Assembly: GCF_963678635.1 (NCBI RefSeq)
Contig: NC_087063.1
Span: forward strand, 4,874,580 to 4,938,579
Origin: Symsagittifera roscoffensis
Taxonomy: Eukaryota; Xenacoelomorpha; Acoela; Convolutidae
DNA: 64,000 nt
Direction: 5' to 3'
Below the pieces are notes generated by a model. It saw only the letters and a program-made list of their open reading frames with translations, was not told the DNA's origin and searched no databases. Below, in pieces: positions 32,401 to 41,454 of the stretch (position 1 is the stretch's first letter; the number at the start of each line of letters is the position of its first letter). Position numbers and translations under genes: made by a program.

Positions 32401-35400
32401 CTAGTCCACCTGGACATCTATGCCGACTACCTGAAGGAGAAAGATCCCAAACTGGACTCCAGGGCAGTGCGAGCGCTGCTCACAACGGGAGGTCCGAGGC
32501 AGATGAAAGTGGACGGACATTATATCGATGTCCATGGCCCTTACCCGATCCTGATGAATGTGGATGGCATCAATATCTACACGAAAGCTCACATAACTGA
32601 TGCGAACGATCAGTTTGGCCGGATATACATTGGTCAAGAGGAGCTGAAGGTTAGACGAATCGGACACAACGCGATGCTCGAACAAGATGCGGTGCATATT
32701 GGTTGCGAGGCCGATCTGGCCGCACACGTTCTGGACGTGCAAGGCAGACAACTTTCAGTAAAGGGACTGCTAGACACGGGAGCAGTGGTTAGTGTCATGC
32801 CAGTCAAAACTTGGACCGACATAGGTTTCGAAAGGTCGGATCTCATACCGACAATCATCAGGTTGGCAGCTGCCAATCAGGGAGCGATCTATGTCGCCGG
32901 ACGAATCCCGATCATTTCACTGCAGCTCGGAGGAAGACATCTTTGGATGAGCTTCCTAGTAGTAGAGAATTTGGACGAATCCGACCAGTTCATCTTAGCA
33001 AGGGATTTCGTTCGCAACTTTGACGTCACGATCGATCTCAATGACGGATTGATTAGGATCAAGGATCCTGAGAGAAAGTATGAAAAAAGACCCCTTAATA
33101 AGATCTTAATTAATCAGGCCAAGGTGCCGATTTTTCTGGATCGAAAAGTTAGATTAAAACCGAACCAAGCCGTAGTAGCGACGTTTAGGATGAGGAACTT
33201 GAATGAACTCAGCAATGACAGACAGGTGTGTCTGGTACCAAATCCAAACAGTAAAAGCTCGGCTATTTTAGGAAGAAGCTTCTCCCTCACTCAGAGCGGA
33301 CTGTGTGTGAGTGTGTTATTGAACACAGAAGCAACAACAGTGACAATACAGAGGGGAAAGAAACTTGGCTACGCTTTGCCTCTGAACACAGAATTTCAGA
33401 GTGTGGAGAACTTGAAAAAGTTTGATATAACTAAATGTCCATTGCATGCGAACCAAGAATGTATAATGAAAAGAGTGAATGAATTGAAATCTTCTAGGAA
33501 ATTGTTTTCAATGAAGTCGGAAACAGATGATGGGCTGTCGAGTTGTTCCAACTTCCTTGAGAGACCGACGGAGGCAGAGTTAGCAGCGAATAAACCTGTC
33601 CTACTTGAGATAGAACATCTGAAGGGTAAAATATCAGACAAGGAACTAGATTCGCTCAGAGCGGTGCTAAATCGGAACGCAGACGTTTTTTCGAAACATA
33701 AGGCTGACATAGGTTGTTGCAATTTTGTAGAGCACGAGATTGAGATAGAAGAGGGCTCGGTACCTCATAGGGAAGGGGCGAGAAGAATGACCCCAAACAA
33801 GTCAGAAGCGTGTAGGAAGGAAATCGAGATGTTAATGGAGTACGACATGATCGAGCCGTCGAAGTCCCCATGGGCTTGTGGCGTGGTCATGGCGAAAAAG
33901 AAAGGGGGACAACTCAGATTTTGTTGTGATTTCCGTTATCTGAACGCAGTGACTATAAAGGACGCATACCCGATTCCCCGCATCGATGAGAGCCTATCCA
34001 AGCTGGGAGACGCGAAGTTCTTCACGACGTTGGATTTGGGCTCTGCATTCTGGCAAGTGCCACTCAGAAAGCAAGATCGAGAGAAAACAGGCTTCGCGTG
34101 TGAGCTGGGACTGTTCCAGTGGAAGAGGATGCCATTCGGATTGTGCAACGCGACGGCCACATTCCAGCGACTGATGGCCCAGGCACTCACGAGCGTCACT
34201 AAGAAATACGGAAATCTCATCATGTGTTATGTCGATGATGTCGTGATTGCAACACCAACCTTAGAAGACCACATCGAGAGGTTGGAGGAGGTGTTTTCTT
34301 GCATGAAGCAGGCGGGTCTGAAATGCAAACCCTCTAAGTGTGAAATCCTCAGGGATTCCATAAAGTATCTGGGCCGCCTGGTTGACAAACATGGAGTGAG
34401 ACCAGATCCCGAAGCGGTTGAAGCGGTGCTGACCTGGAAGGCACCTAAAACAGATACACAGCTGATGAGTTTTCTGGGATTCGCAAATTATTATCGAGAG
34501 TTCATCAAGGGGTATGCTGACAAAATATACCCCATGCAGAGGTTGATGAGAAACAAGGGCAAAAAGTTCACCTGGACTGATGAGGCACAAGTTTCATTTG
34601 AAAACATCAAACGCGAACTTTGCGAGGCACCGGTCCTCGGCATGCCAACAGAGAAGGGGATGTTCGTGCTGGACACGGATGCATCAGTGGTTGCGATATC
34701 GGGCATACTTCACCAGGAGCAGGAGTGGAACGGGAGAACTGTTCTTCGTCCGATAGCCTACGGGAGTAAAGTCCTGAGTGATACTGAAATGAAGTACGGC
34801 GCACCAAAAGCGGAAATGTTTGCGGTGATCACTTTCGTGGAAAAATACAGGGCCTACTTGGGGAGTGCTCCCTTCAAGTTACGTGTGGATAACCGTGCCC
34901 TTGCCTGGCTGATAACCTATTCGATGGACCAAAGCTATATTGGTCGTTGGATCGTGCGCCTGGATGTATACCACATGATCATAGAGCACCGTACCCGTGA
35001 CAAGCACCAGAACGCAGGTAGCCTCAGTAAAAAGACAGAATTTTATGAGCGCCTCGAGGAGAAACAGGCTAACCAATCAGAGATCAAAGACGGGTTTTCC
35101 TTTCTGGACAAAGAAACCTACGACAAGCTGCCACTTACTAGGTGGTTAGACAAGTCAGGACATCCTATACCTGGACACCCTGACCTTCCAGTGGAGACGG
35201 CCGCGGAGATAAAGCTTTTAGCCAGAGGCGAGCCCGTTCCATTGGATCTGCTAGTCCGATCCAACTTGGTACAGCAAGAACTAACCAGGCTGGGTGTAAA
35301 CAGCATGGCTCTATTGAACAAGACGGTGAACGTGGCGCCGGACGTCATGGGAAAACTCCGTGACTTGTTGGACAGGGAAGTGGATAGGCATGATCGTGAA

Positions 35401-38400
35401 TGGATGGAGACCATGCAGCGGTTGACTGTCACCGAGAGAACAGAGAAGAGGCCAGTGTCCATTCGCAGCCGAGGCGTTGAACGGGATTGCAGGTCGATTG
35501 TCAACCAGCTGGTGAGCTCGATGCCGAAGGAAGTCTTGTTGAGAACTTCGTTCACTGAATATGGAACACTGAATCAGAACCAAACTACGGAGGAAGTCAG
35601 GATCAGGTCGAAATCTAGCTTCACGAGGAGAGTGCATTTCACGGATGCAAAAGAGGAATACGAGCCGAGCCCAGATTGTTCGTCCGTGGACGAGACAATG
35701 TCCGGGGAGTCTGATACCTTCGAGCCAGTCAAGGACGACTCGTCTGAGGAGTCAGACACCTTTGAACTCGTGCAGGACGACATATCTGGGGAGAAGTTGA
35801 CTAGACCGCCTAGGGGCAGAATTTTGTCCGGGGAGTCGGGTTCAAAGCGACCGATGGACAGAGTTTTGTCCGGGGAGTCGAGAAACATCTCAGACAACTT
35901 GGAATATGATGTTGGGAAATCAGTCGACTCAAGTGTTGATTCGAGACCCCAGTCCTGGGACAACACGTCTGAAACAACTTCCAATTCCGATATGTCAGAA
36001 ATCGCAATCCACTCCTTATTGGTGGACTGGAAGCAGCGTGGTCTGGACCGAGAAACACATCAGGATCCAGACAGGGACAGATACACCTCAGATGAGGAGG
36101 GCACTGTGGTAGATAATGCCGCAGACGAGCTCGAGCTGATAGCAGTTTCGAAATGCCCAACCAGATTGCTGCCACATGGTACGGTCGTCCGTACCAATCT
36201 GGAACCATCTGTGCAGGAAGCGACGCCTTTGAAAAAGATATGGTGTGTCAAGTTGATGGACGATGCTCATGCTCCGGAGATAATGAGTGGGCAAATGAAC
36301 GTGGTAAAGACGTATTTGAAAGCCAGGTACAGGCTGTCGGATCTCCTAAGGGCTCAACAAAATGATAGAATGACGAGCAGTCTGAAGAGATGGATCGAGA
36401 ATGGAGCACCTGACAAGGGAGACTTGGAAGAAGACAGCTACAAAATCCTGAAGCAATTCTACCTGAAGCGAAACGACTTGTTGTACCTGAACAAGGATGG
36501 AATCGTTGCCTGCAAGCGAAAAGAGGAGGACAAGGTCCTCTATAAATACAATTCAATAGTGTTACCACAGTTGTACCAGACCGAATTGCTCTTTCGCTCA
36601 CATGATCAGATGGGCCATCAAGGCGTGGACAAAGTGTATAACAGGATACAGAAACGATTCGAATGGCCGGGATTGAAGAAGGCTTGTGAGAAGTGGATCG
36701 CAGCATGCCTGTCATGTCAGCAGGCGAAGGATCCCAGGAAGCTAAGGTTCCTCCTACAGTCAATAGAGTCGTCAGGTTTCAACGAAGTTGTGCAAATTGA
36801 TCATCAGAAAATCTGCATGACAGCAACGGGCTATAATCAGGTGCTGGTAATGATCGACCATTTTACGAAGTATGCGGAGGCAGCACCCTGCATGACAGCG
36901 TCGGCGGAAGAAACATGCGATCATTTGATAAATGTGTGGATAGCGAGGCATGGCTGCCCTATCACGTTCCAATCGGACAATGGCAAAGCATTCGTGGGCG
37001 ATCTCACGAAGGAGTTGATGAAAAGGTCGCAGTTAGTGCAGGCCCACTCGACCACTTATCACCCGCAAACGAATGGCCTAGTCGAGAGGCAAAATCGCAC
37101 ACTGGTATCCATGCTGAGAGTCTATTGCTCGCGTTACATGGATGACTGGGACAAGCACTTGCCGCAAGTGATGGGTGCTTACAACAGCACGGATCATTCC
37201 ACCACGGGAATAAGTCCGCACATGATGTTAAAGGGTCATGAAAAAGCGCTTACGTTGACGTTTTTCTACCCTGAATATGAGGGGAAGAGGACAGCACCGC
37301 AAACGTACATGCGGGATGTTATTAGAAGACAGCAGCACCTCAATGACTTATGCAGGAGGAATACGCAACAGGCGCAAATAAGACAGAAAAGGAGGTTTGA
37401 TAAAAGGACAGCTGATGCGAAAGCCTACTCAGTTGGCGACTACGTCTGGGTGTTCCAGGAAGTGGTTCCACCAAAAGGAACCAAGAAATTATTAAAGAAA
37501 TGGCGTGGTCCATTTCAGATAACAGAGGTGCACCAAGGAGGTCGTTTTTATCGATTGAGCACTGGAAGAGCAGCTCATTACGAGAATATCAAACCACACA
37601 ATGCCTCGTCAGAGGATTGGTGCATCCCAGCGGACATGCAAGAGGGAGACAATTTGATAGTGGATCCTGCTTGTGAAGTGAATGAAAGGGGTACTCGCGA
37701 CAAGAACGACGGGAATGAGGTGGTGGACGATTGCGATCTACCACTGGATCTCGAGTTGACCGAGCGAGTAGAGGTGGACGATGAAACTCTACCTTATGCC
37801 GAAGAAGACTGGGACTGCCCGGAACAAACCGAAATTGACAAAGGAATACAGCCTGACTTTCCTCCCACTATGGAAACACGCCAAAGCAAGAGAGGAAAAA
37901 ACCAGAAGAAATACAATCCGTACGGCGAGGACTTCGTTGTAGATAGGATAGTAGTAAGTGATGTCATAGACTCGCTGGTGGGACTGGACGAAGCGGCGAT
38001 GCTAGAAGAAATCGACCTTGTGAACGATATGGATCAAGATTGGATCGACGATCGATCAGAACCGGAAGTGGAGTTCGAACCAGAAGCGGAACAGACTCAT
38101 GAGCAAGAACTAACAAACTTGCGCGTGCTCGAATGGCTCCATGATCTGCCGACAGATCCAAATAAGACGATCCTGACGATTCAGGACGTCGATAGAGACG
38201 GCGTCAAATACATCAGTCATGACAATACCGAGTCCAACTGGGTCGCCCCAGATGGTCCTCTACGTGTTCCACAATCCAACCTCGATCTCCTAGACTCTGG
38301 GCGATCGACGGGGACGTCGATGGATATTTTCGTCCGGGGAGTGGGGGTAAGACTCACCCACACCGAAAATCTGATAATAAAAAAATTGAAATCGGCAAGA

Positions 38401-38949
38401 GAAACCGGAGAACTAGAGACAGAGGGCGAGAATGCTAAAAAACCACCTTTTGGACGAATCTTTGAATCGTATTTTGATCTACCGAACCATTATTCGAACA
38501 ATATCGTCATAACGGACAGCGATTTCATACTCACGGAACGCACGTGCGCCATAGCGATAACCGCGGACGTAAGCTTCAAAACAGCACTAGCAACTGACTT
38601 CAAGAGAGAGTATAAAAATATCGAGTTTTTGTGGAAACAGAGGCCTGGTGTGGGAGGGATGATAGCGCTACCCCCTGTTGCATCACAGATACCAGGGAAA
38701 TATTTGTGTTTCCTGGTTACCAAGGCCACTGATAGGCAACACGTAGATCCAAAGAGCTTGGTATTGGCCTTGACTCGACTTAGGGACTTTTTGGTTGAGA
38801 GAGGAGTGACCTCTCTCTCGTTGCCAGTATACGATCCTAATAGGGGAAAGCTACATCCGAGAGAGTTGTACGCACTTGTACATGTGATATTTTCGGAGAC
38901 TGACATAGAAGTTTACTTACATAAAAAATATTATCTGAGCATATGCTAA
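29467..38949 (+). CDS. Giant Ty3-type Gag-Pol polyprotein with C-terminal macrodomain
   Basis: An uninterrupted 3160-codon frame. Order: acidic/serine-rich N-terminus; coiled coil about 299-415; capsid-like gag domain about 535-690; two CCHC knuckles (C741-C744-H749-C754 and C793-C796-H801-C806); aspartic protease DTG at 1103-1105; reverse transcriptase with YVDD at 1588-1591; RNase H with D1738, E1783 and D1808; integrase zinc finger (H about 2379/2384, C2414, C2417) and catalytic D2445, D2504, E2540 (35 residues between the last two); GPF-type tail near 2655 (WRGPFQITEVH); then acidic linkers; and at about 3013-3155 a domain that follows the TARG1/Poa1-like macrodomain fold (FKREYKNIEFL, GKYLCFLVTKATDR, ERGVTSLSLPVYD, TDIEVYL). 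Usual Ty3 Pol ends soon after integrase, so the last 450 residues are extra. The fourth RNase H carboxylate is Gly (NAGSLS, G1851). The intact frame implies a recent insertion. Confidence 0.93.
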   Translation: MQRRDLLGSTTKIPRLSKGSTQKFKTRRSQSSFSSASDVFAKNESTKGQPDLSVSEMRLRSEKNLDGDQRRSAQTGTASETLVDPFDEEEQTLIRPDFEPSEDLEREEVERTEETSERSEVEPREEVLFKGMSKSETKSHRWRGEHSHSASTHSSLAKQSNNAMMSSISPSEEQPGSKAKKSWKSLYDERMASLPTVGLTSSYDYPETSHPDVNFTPCPRNDKNRKASSASPTRPMSDGITMGASSTFDRLMTSMSKQKGGASSSTRLQPQLTSSTLGLTPSFGATGDISDMFAGVMNGLDELRRDMTKRIDQVDERAHKGQENLRDELTHVKSQARVDQAQLIRNTDQCLAESLAQASKESYEREARMTRDIERLLNDHDSTYAHTMTSLEKRLDAKSDLVMRKLDAILNGSSWQERSNPRERSRHANVGDGTGSNARAQQGSRTNYEPRNKERPRAAPQRPGWTNPVPPEADATPETRLPTVPQVSSVPDLTTVSQDTTMYASMFEPLNRSLETFITKLSKSTERGERSRRTLKKPKSYKDESDGCIDTWIEVMKLHFEEENLSKKQECSALTSNLEGTALSCVMAKRANERDSARKIFDILLNRFGSGVQGHQAMVKFEKRRQRDEESIDKFLDDLELLRRRSNLDERISERNLAIASKFMDGVRSEELKTMLATHFTLSLDQVPTPDDLRMKSREYLLIKPRAQNRYSNYGNYSGTNTGANSSWYKPRDDMDKRRSCANCGSMDHHVAACSAYKQNMKAIGYFLEDADATDEDHEEYVRGLIMKYGPRCFFCNLEGHFKSDCTQFWDAVADAKHPRHEEALSGVKASRARLMNQAESRRKETTPSTFTTKKVRTWPDEVVASNLEAESSSPLKVDYGLAARTALQNVKQDLATKEVEQWVRSELESTDLRESFNVLGKATKIEDKEEPRKQGLKLNVISGKTFGMTKEGTKIMSIISVAGHQVVKNLSEPSEITLVHLDIYADYLKEKDPKLDSRAVRALLTTGGPRQMKVDGHYIDVHGPYPILMNVDGINIYTKAHITDANDQFGRIYIGQEELKVRRIGHNAMLEQDAVHIGCEADLAAHVLDVQGRQLSVKGLLDTGAVVSVMPVKTWTDIGFERSDLIPTIIRLAAANQGAIYVAGRIPIISLQLGGRHLWMSFLVVENLDESDQFILARDFVRNFDVTIDLNDGLIRIKDPERKYEKRPLNKILINQAKVPIFLDRKVRLKPNQAVVATFRMRNLNELSNDRQVCLVPNPNSKSSAILGRSFSLTQSGLCVSVLLNTEATTVTIQRGKKLGYALPLNTEFQSVENLKKFDITKCPLHANQECIMKRVNELKSSRKLFSMKSETDDGLSSCSNFLERPTEAELAANKPVLLEIEHLKGKISDKELDSLRAVLNRNADVFSKHKADIGCCNFVEHEIEIEEGSVPHREGARRMTPNKSEACRKEIEMLMEYDMIEPSKSPWACGVVMAKKKGGQLRFCCDFRYLNAVTIKDAYPIPRIDESLSKLGDAKFFTTLDLGSAFWQVPLRKQDREKTGFACELGLFQWKRMPFGLCNATATFQRLMAQALTSVTKKYGNLIMCYVDDVVIATPTLEDHIERLEEVFSCMKQAGLKCKPSKCEILRDSIKYLGRLVDKHGVRPDPEAVEAVLTWKAPKTDTQLMSFLGFANYYREFIKGYADKIYPMQRLMRNKGKKFTWTDEAQVSFENIKRELCEAPVLGMPTEKGMFVLDTDASVVAISGILHQEQEWNGRTVLRPIAYGSKVLSDTEMKYGAPKAEMFAVITFVEKYRAYLGSAPFKLRVDNRALAWLITYSMDQSYIGRWIVRLDVYHMIIEHRTRDKHQNAGSLSKKTEFYERLEEKQANQSEIKDGFSFLDKETYDKLPLTRWLDKSGHPIPGHPDLPVETAAEIKLLARGEPVPLDLLVRSNLVQQELTRLGVNSMALLNKTVNVAPDVMGKLRDLLDREVDRHDREWMETMQRLTVTERTEKRPVSIRSRGVERDCRSIVNQLVSSMPKEVLLRTSFTEYGTLNQNQTTEEVRIRSKSSFTRRVHFTDAKEEYEPSPDCSSVDETMSGESDTFEPVKDDSSEESDTFELVQDDISGEKLTRPPRGRILSGESGSKRPMDRVLSGESRNISDNLEYDVGKSVDSSVDSRPQSWDNTSETTSNSDMSEIAIHSLLVDWKQRGLDRETHQDPDRDRYTSDEEGTVVDNAADELELIAVSKCPTRLLPHGTVVRTNLEPSVQEATPLKKIWCVKLMDDAHAPEIMSGQMNVVKTYLKARYRLSDLLRAQQNDRMTSSLKRWIENGAPDKGDLEEDSYKILKQFYLKRNDLLYLNKDGIVACKRKEEDKVLYKYNSIVLPQLYQTELLFRSHDQMGHQGVDKVYNRIQKRFEWPGLKKACEKWIAACLSCQQAKDPRKLRFLLQSIESSGFNEVVQIDHQKICMTATGYNQVLVMIDHFTKYAEAAPCMTASAEETCDHLINVWIARHGCPITFQSDNGKAFVGDLTKELMKRSQLVQAHSTTYHPQTNGLVERQNRTLVSMLRVYCSRYMDDWDKHLPQVMGAYNSTDHSTTGISPHMMLKGHEKALTLTFFYPEYEGKRTAPQTYMRDVIRRQQHLNDLCRRNTQQAQIRQKRRFDKRTADAKAYSVGDYVWVFQEVVPPKGTKKLLKKWRGPFQITEVHQGGRFYRLSTGRAAHYENIKPHNASSEDWCIPADMQEGDNLIVDPACEVNERGTRDKNDGNEVVDDCDLPLDLELTERVEVDDETLPYAEEDWDCPEQTEIDKGIQPDFPPTMETRQSKRGKNQKKYNPYGEDFVVDRIVVSDVIDSLVGLDEAAMLEEIDLVNDMDQDWIDDRSEPEVEFEPEAEQTHEQELTNLRVLEWLHDLPTDPNKTILTIQDVDRDGVKYISHDNTESNWVAPDGPLRVPQSNLDLLDSGRSTGTSMDIFVRGVGVRLTHTENLIIKKLKSARETGELETEGENAKKPPFGRIFESYFDLPNHYSNNIVITDSDFILTERTCAIAITADVSFKTALATDFKREYKNIEFLWKQRPGVGGMIALPPVASQIPGKYLCFLVTKATDRQHVDPKSLVLALTRLRDFLVERGVTSLSLPVYDPNRGKLHPRELYALVHVIFSETDIEVYLHKKYYLSIC

Positions 38950-39426
38950 GAATTGCGCTCGGCGATTAGTGGTTTTTATTAAGTTATTCGATAGGAATTA
39001 GAGTCAAGTTTTAGGTTAGGTTAGGTTTTAGGTACAGTATTAGGGATTATGTTTTTATGTGATAGTATAGGTGTGTGATGTTTATGTGTTTATGTGTTAC
39101 GTCATTCTTGTGATATGTTTTATGTTTGTGTCATGAAAGACCTGGGATACTCCAGGTCATCAAGGTGACAGCGCACATTCGTGCTACTCTGACAAAGGTA
39201 AATGTGGACGATCCACCTTGGTGCTAAATTTTTAAATCAGAATTGAAAAAAGAATTTCAATGGAGAGTTTTAAAGAATTGAATGATGTTGTATCCAAAAA
39301 TGATGGTTCTAAGTCGCGACTTGTTTTTAGATCTCTTGATTGATCGAAAATTGTTTACTGAACACTGAATCAGACGAGACAGAAAGAAATTACACCACAC
39401 GACAGCGAGAATCAAGACGATAAGAA
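38950..39426 (+). promoter_or_regulatory. Inter-ORF region with strong hairpins
   Basis: 477 nt between the polyprotein stop (TAA) and the next ATG. GACCTGG (39139-39145) pairs with CCAGGTC (39152-39158) over a 6-nt loop. Just downstream CAAGGTG (near 39161) can pair with CACCTTG (near 39215), enclosing a GCAC/GTGC stem. These could support internal initiation, RNA export or a subgenomic promoter; which is not known. Confidence 0.45.
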
Positions 39427-41103
39427 ATGGGTGACACGAACGAACTCATGGAATTCCTCTCAGCGAGTCTAGGAGCGACTCTAGACGAGATCTATCAGTG
39501 GCTGATCGATTGTGATTTCACACGAGAAGACCCGGGGTTGGCGATGTTTGTGGTCGCGCTCCTTAATGCACTAGGACGAGAGGGTCGAGGGAATCGCCCT
39601 ACGGAAGTCGTGTTGATGTTGGCCTTCGGTGAGTCCGGGACCGCCGAGAGAGGCCGAAACCGACTGATGAGATGGAGGCGTGGAGAAATGTCTGGCCACG
39701 ACCTGGCTCGTGAGCCAGGACTAGGTGAGCAAAGGGACCACCGGCTAGGTGAGATGCCCTTACCAGCCCAACCGGCGCAGCCACTCATCGGGGCGAAGAG
39801 ACAACGTGATGGGCCAGGCCCGTCACATTCGGTCGACTCTCCTACAGCTGCTCCTCCTTTGAAGAAAGTGAGGGTGAGTGAGATAGAGATCCAGACGTCG
39901 GAGACGATCGAGACTCTGGAAAAGAAGGAGAAAGATCAGAGCGAGCTGTGTGCCAAACTCCAGGAGTATAGGGCAATAGCTCGAGAAAGGGACGAATGGA
40001 AGAAGAAATACGAAGATCTACAGGTTGCTTATAAGGAGGATGAAATAAAGCACCTGAAGGAGCTGTATATGGCCAAGGTGAGCCAAGTGTCAACGGAAGT
40101 TCTGGCGAGCATGAGATCCTCGGAGGGATCCAACGACACACACCCCGGGACAACAGCTCAGGAGCTGTGTGTATCGAGAGGGACCGAGGTTCTGGATTTG
40201 CGTGCATCGAGAGAGCCCGAGGCTCCTCAGCAGACACGACTGTCTGCTTCTAGTCAAAGGTTCACGATACCAGACCCTTCTGACACTTACCTCGCCCCTC
40301 AGTTCCAAGAATCGTTCAACCAAGTGGCCAGAGTGACAATGGAGGAGATCAACCGGACCACTGGACGGACATTGGGTAGAATCGTTCCTTCCCAGCGTCG
40401 TGATCAGTCATCAAATAGCTCGGAGCGAGCACCCCACACGATGGTGCCCTCGGGGACTGCGCATGGCAGAACCTATCAAAAGTCCCGCGTGGTAGATATC
40501 AGGAAGAACCTGATGACACGGCACCAGTTCACGCAAGTAGCTGCAGAGCATCCTCGAGCTTGCCTGATTGACATGAGCTGCAACCCCGCTACGAGCGACC
40601 AGGTGATTCCCCCAGGGAGCCGCCACCTGATCATAGGAGACAGTTTGGTGAGGGATCTGAATGAGATCTTCGTCTATGGTCAGACAACCACCTTGTCCTT
40701 TGGAGGAGCTTCAGTGGCTCAGGTCATCAAGATGATGGAATTCCAAAGCGGGGATCACCTGGATACACTGGTGATAATGCTAGGAACTAATGACGTCTCG
40801 AGAGCCCCAGTGACCCCCGAGTGCAAGTGGGAGCCTCTGCTGGTATGCCTCCTGAATGAACTGAAGGAGAAGTACAGGCCCAGGTTTGTGGTGCTGTGCA
40901 CGATACCACAAAACCCGCTGATGGGCACCACAGTGGCAGATTTCATGAACGGCAACGTGACACGGTGGAACGAAATGATCCGTAATCTGGTGAGAAACAA
41001 CCCTGGCGAGTTGCGACTTCTGGATCTCGAAAATACGCTGCGCATGATTGATCATGTTGCGCTTACCAAAGAAGGGATACATTTCAACACCCGACGAGGG
41101 TGA
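39427..41103 (+). CDS. Accessory protein with SGNH (GDSL-like) hydrolase domain
   Basis: 558 codons ending at TGA. Residues 1-90 are a helical, unrecognised domain (MGDTNELMEFLSASLGATLD...). About 149-220 is a coiled coil. About 398-558 is an SGNH-hydrolase domain: block I GDSL at 404-407 (Ser406 nucleophile), block III GTND at 453-456 (Asn455), block V EGIHF at 549-553 (His552; Asp of the usual DxxH is Glu). In SGNH enzymes these form an esterase/acetylhydrolase site; similar domains occur in ORF1 of CR1-like LINEs. The substrate is unknown. The terminal SGNH helix appears to continue past the TGA (HWMNDVFQTQLREME), see the next entry. Confidence 0.8.
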   Translation: MGDTNELMEFLSASLGATLDEIYQWLIDCDFTREDPGLAMFVVALLNALGREGRGNRPTEVVLMLAFGESGTAERGRNRLMRWRRGEMSGHDLAREPGLGEQRDHRLGEMPLPAQPAQPLIGAKRQRDGPGPSHSVDSPTAAPPLKKVRVSEIEIQTSETIETLEKKEKDQSELCAKLQEYRAIARERDEWKKKYEDLQVAYKEDEIKHLKELYMAKVSQVSTEVLASMRSSEGSNDTHPGTTAQELCVSRGTEVLDLRASREPEAPQQTRLSASSQRFTIPDPSDTYLAPQFQESFNQVARVTMEEINRTTGRTLGRIVPSQRRDQSSNSSERAPHTMVPSGTAHGRTYQKSRVVDIRKNLMTRHQFTQVAAEHPRACLIDMSCNPATSDQVIPPGSRHLIIGDSLVRDLNEIFVYGQTTTLSFGGASVAQVIKMMEFQSGDHLDTLVIMLGTNDVSRAPVTPECKWEPLLVCLLNELKEKYRPRFVVLCTIPQNPLMGTTVADFMNGNVTRWNEMIRNLVRNNPGELRLLDLENTLRMIDHVALTKEGIHFNTRRG

Positions 41104-41454
41104 CACTGGATGAATGATGTATTTCAGACGCAATTGAGAGAAATGGAGCAGGAGTCGAGGGCGACCAGTTCTCTGGCTCGGACCAGTTCAACGACCAGAG
41201 GAAGCAGAATAAGGGCAAGCGTGCCCGAATCCCTCGTCAACCGCCTAGGGCCCTTGGCAATGGAGACGGTTGTAGCCGCACCCACCGCTCCGAGCTCAAA
41301 CGTGAGAGGGAGGCTAGGGACTGCTCCTCCTCCCAGAACACAACCGCTTGAAAGCCGACTCGGCAGATCAGTGGTTCAGAACAGAAATAATTCCCAGACC
41401 GTGTCTAGGAGGAACGATCCGCCCGCCACGGCGAACCCTGCTCCAGCAGCATGA
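41104..41454 (+). CDS. In-frame continuation of the SGNH protein after TGA
   Basis: The same reading frame stays open for 116 more codons after the TGA at 41101-41103. The first residues (HWMNDVFQTQLREME) look like the last helix of the preceding SGNH domain, so the TGA falls inside the domain. The rest is Arg/Ser/Pro-rich and probably disordered. It ends in a second TGA (41452-41454) in the context gcaTGAccg. Either the TGA codons are read through, or they are nonsense changes (CGA to TGA would restore Arg). Confidence 0.6.
   Translation, partial: HWMNDVFQTQLREMEQESRATSSLARTSSTTRGSRIRASVPESLVNRLGPLAMETVVAAPTAPSSNVRGRLGTAPPPRTQPLESRLGRSVVQNRNNSQTVSRRNDPPATANPAPAA

Noticed and set aside
29663-38906. 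Numerous antisense and other-frame open frames of 60-170 codons across the polyprotein
   Set aside because: They are shadows of the GC-rich coding frame; none has a motif or its own signals.
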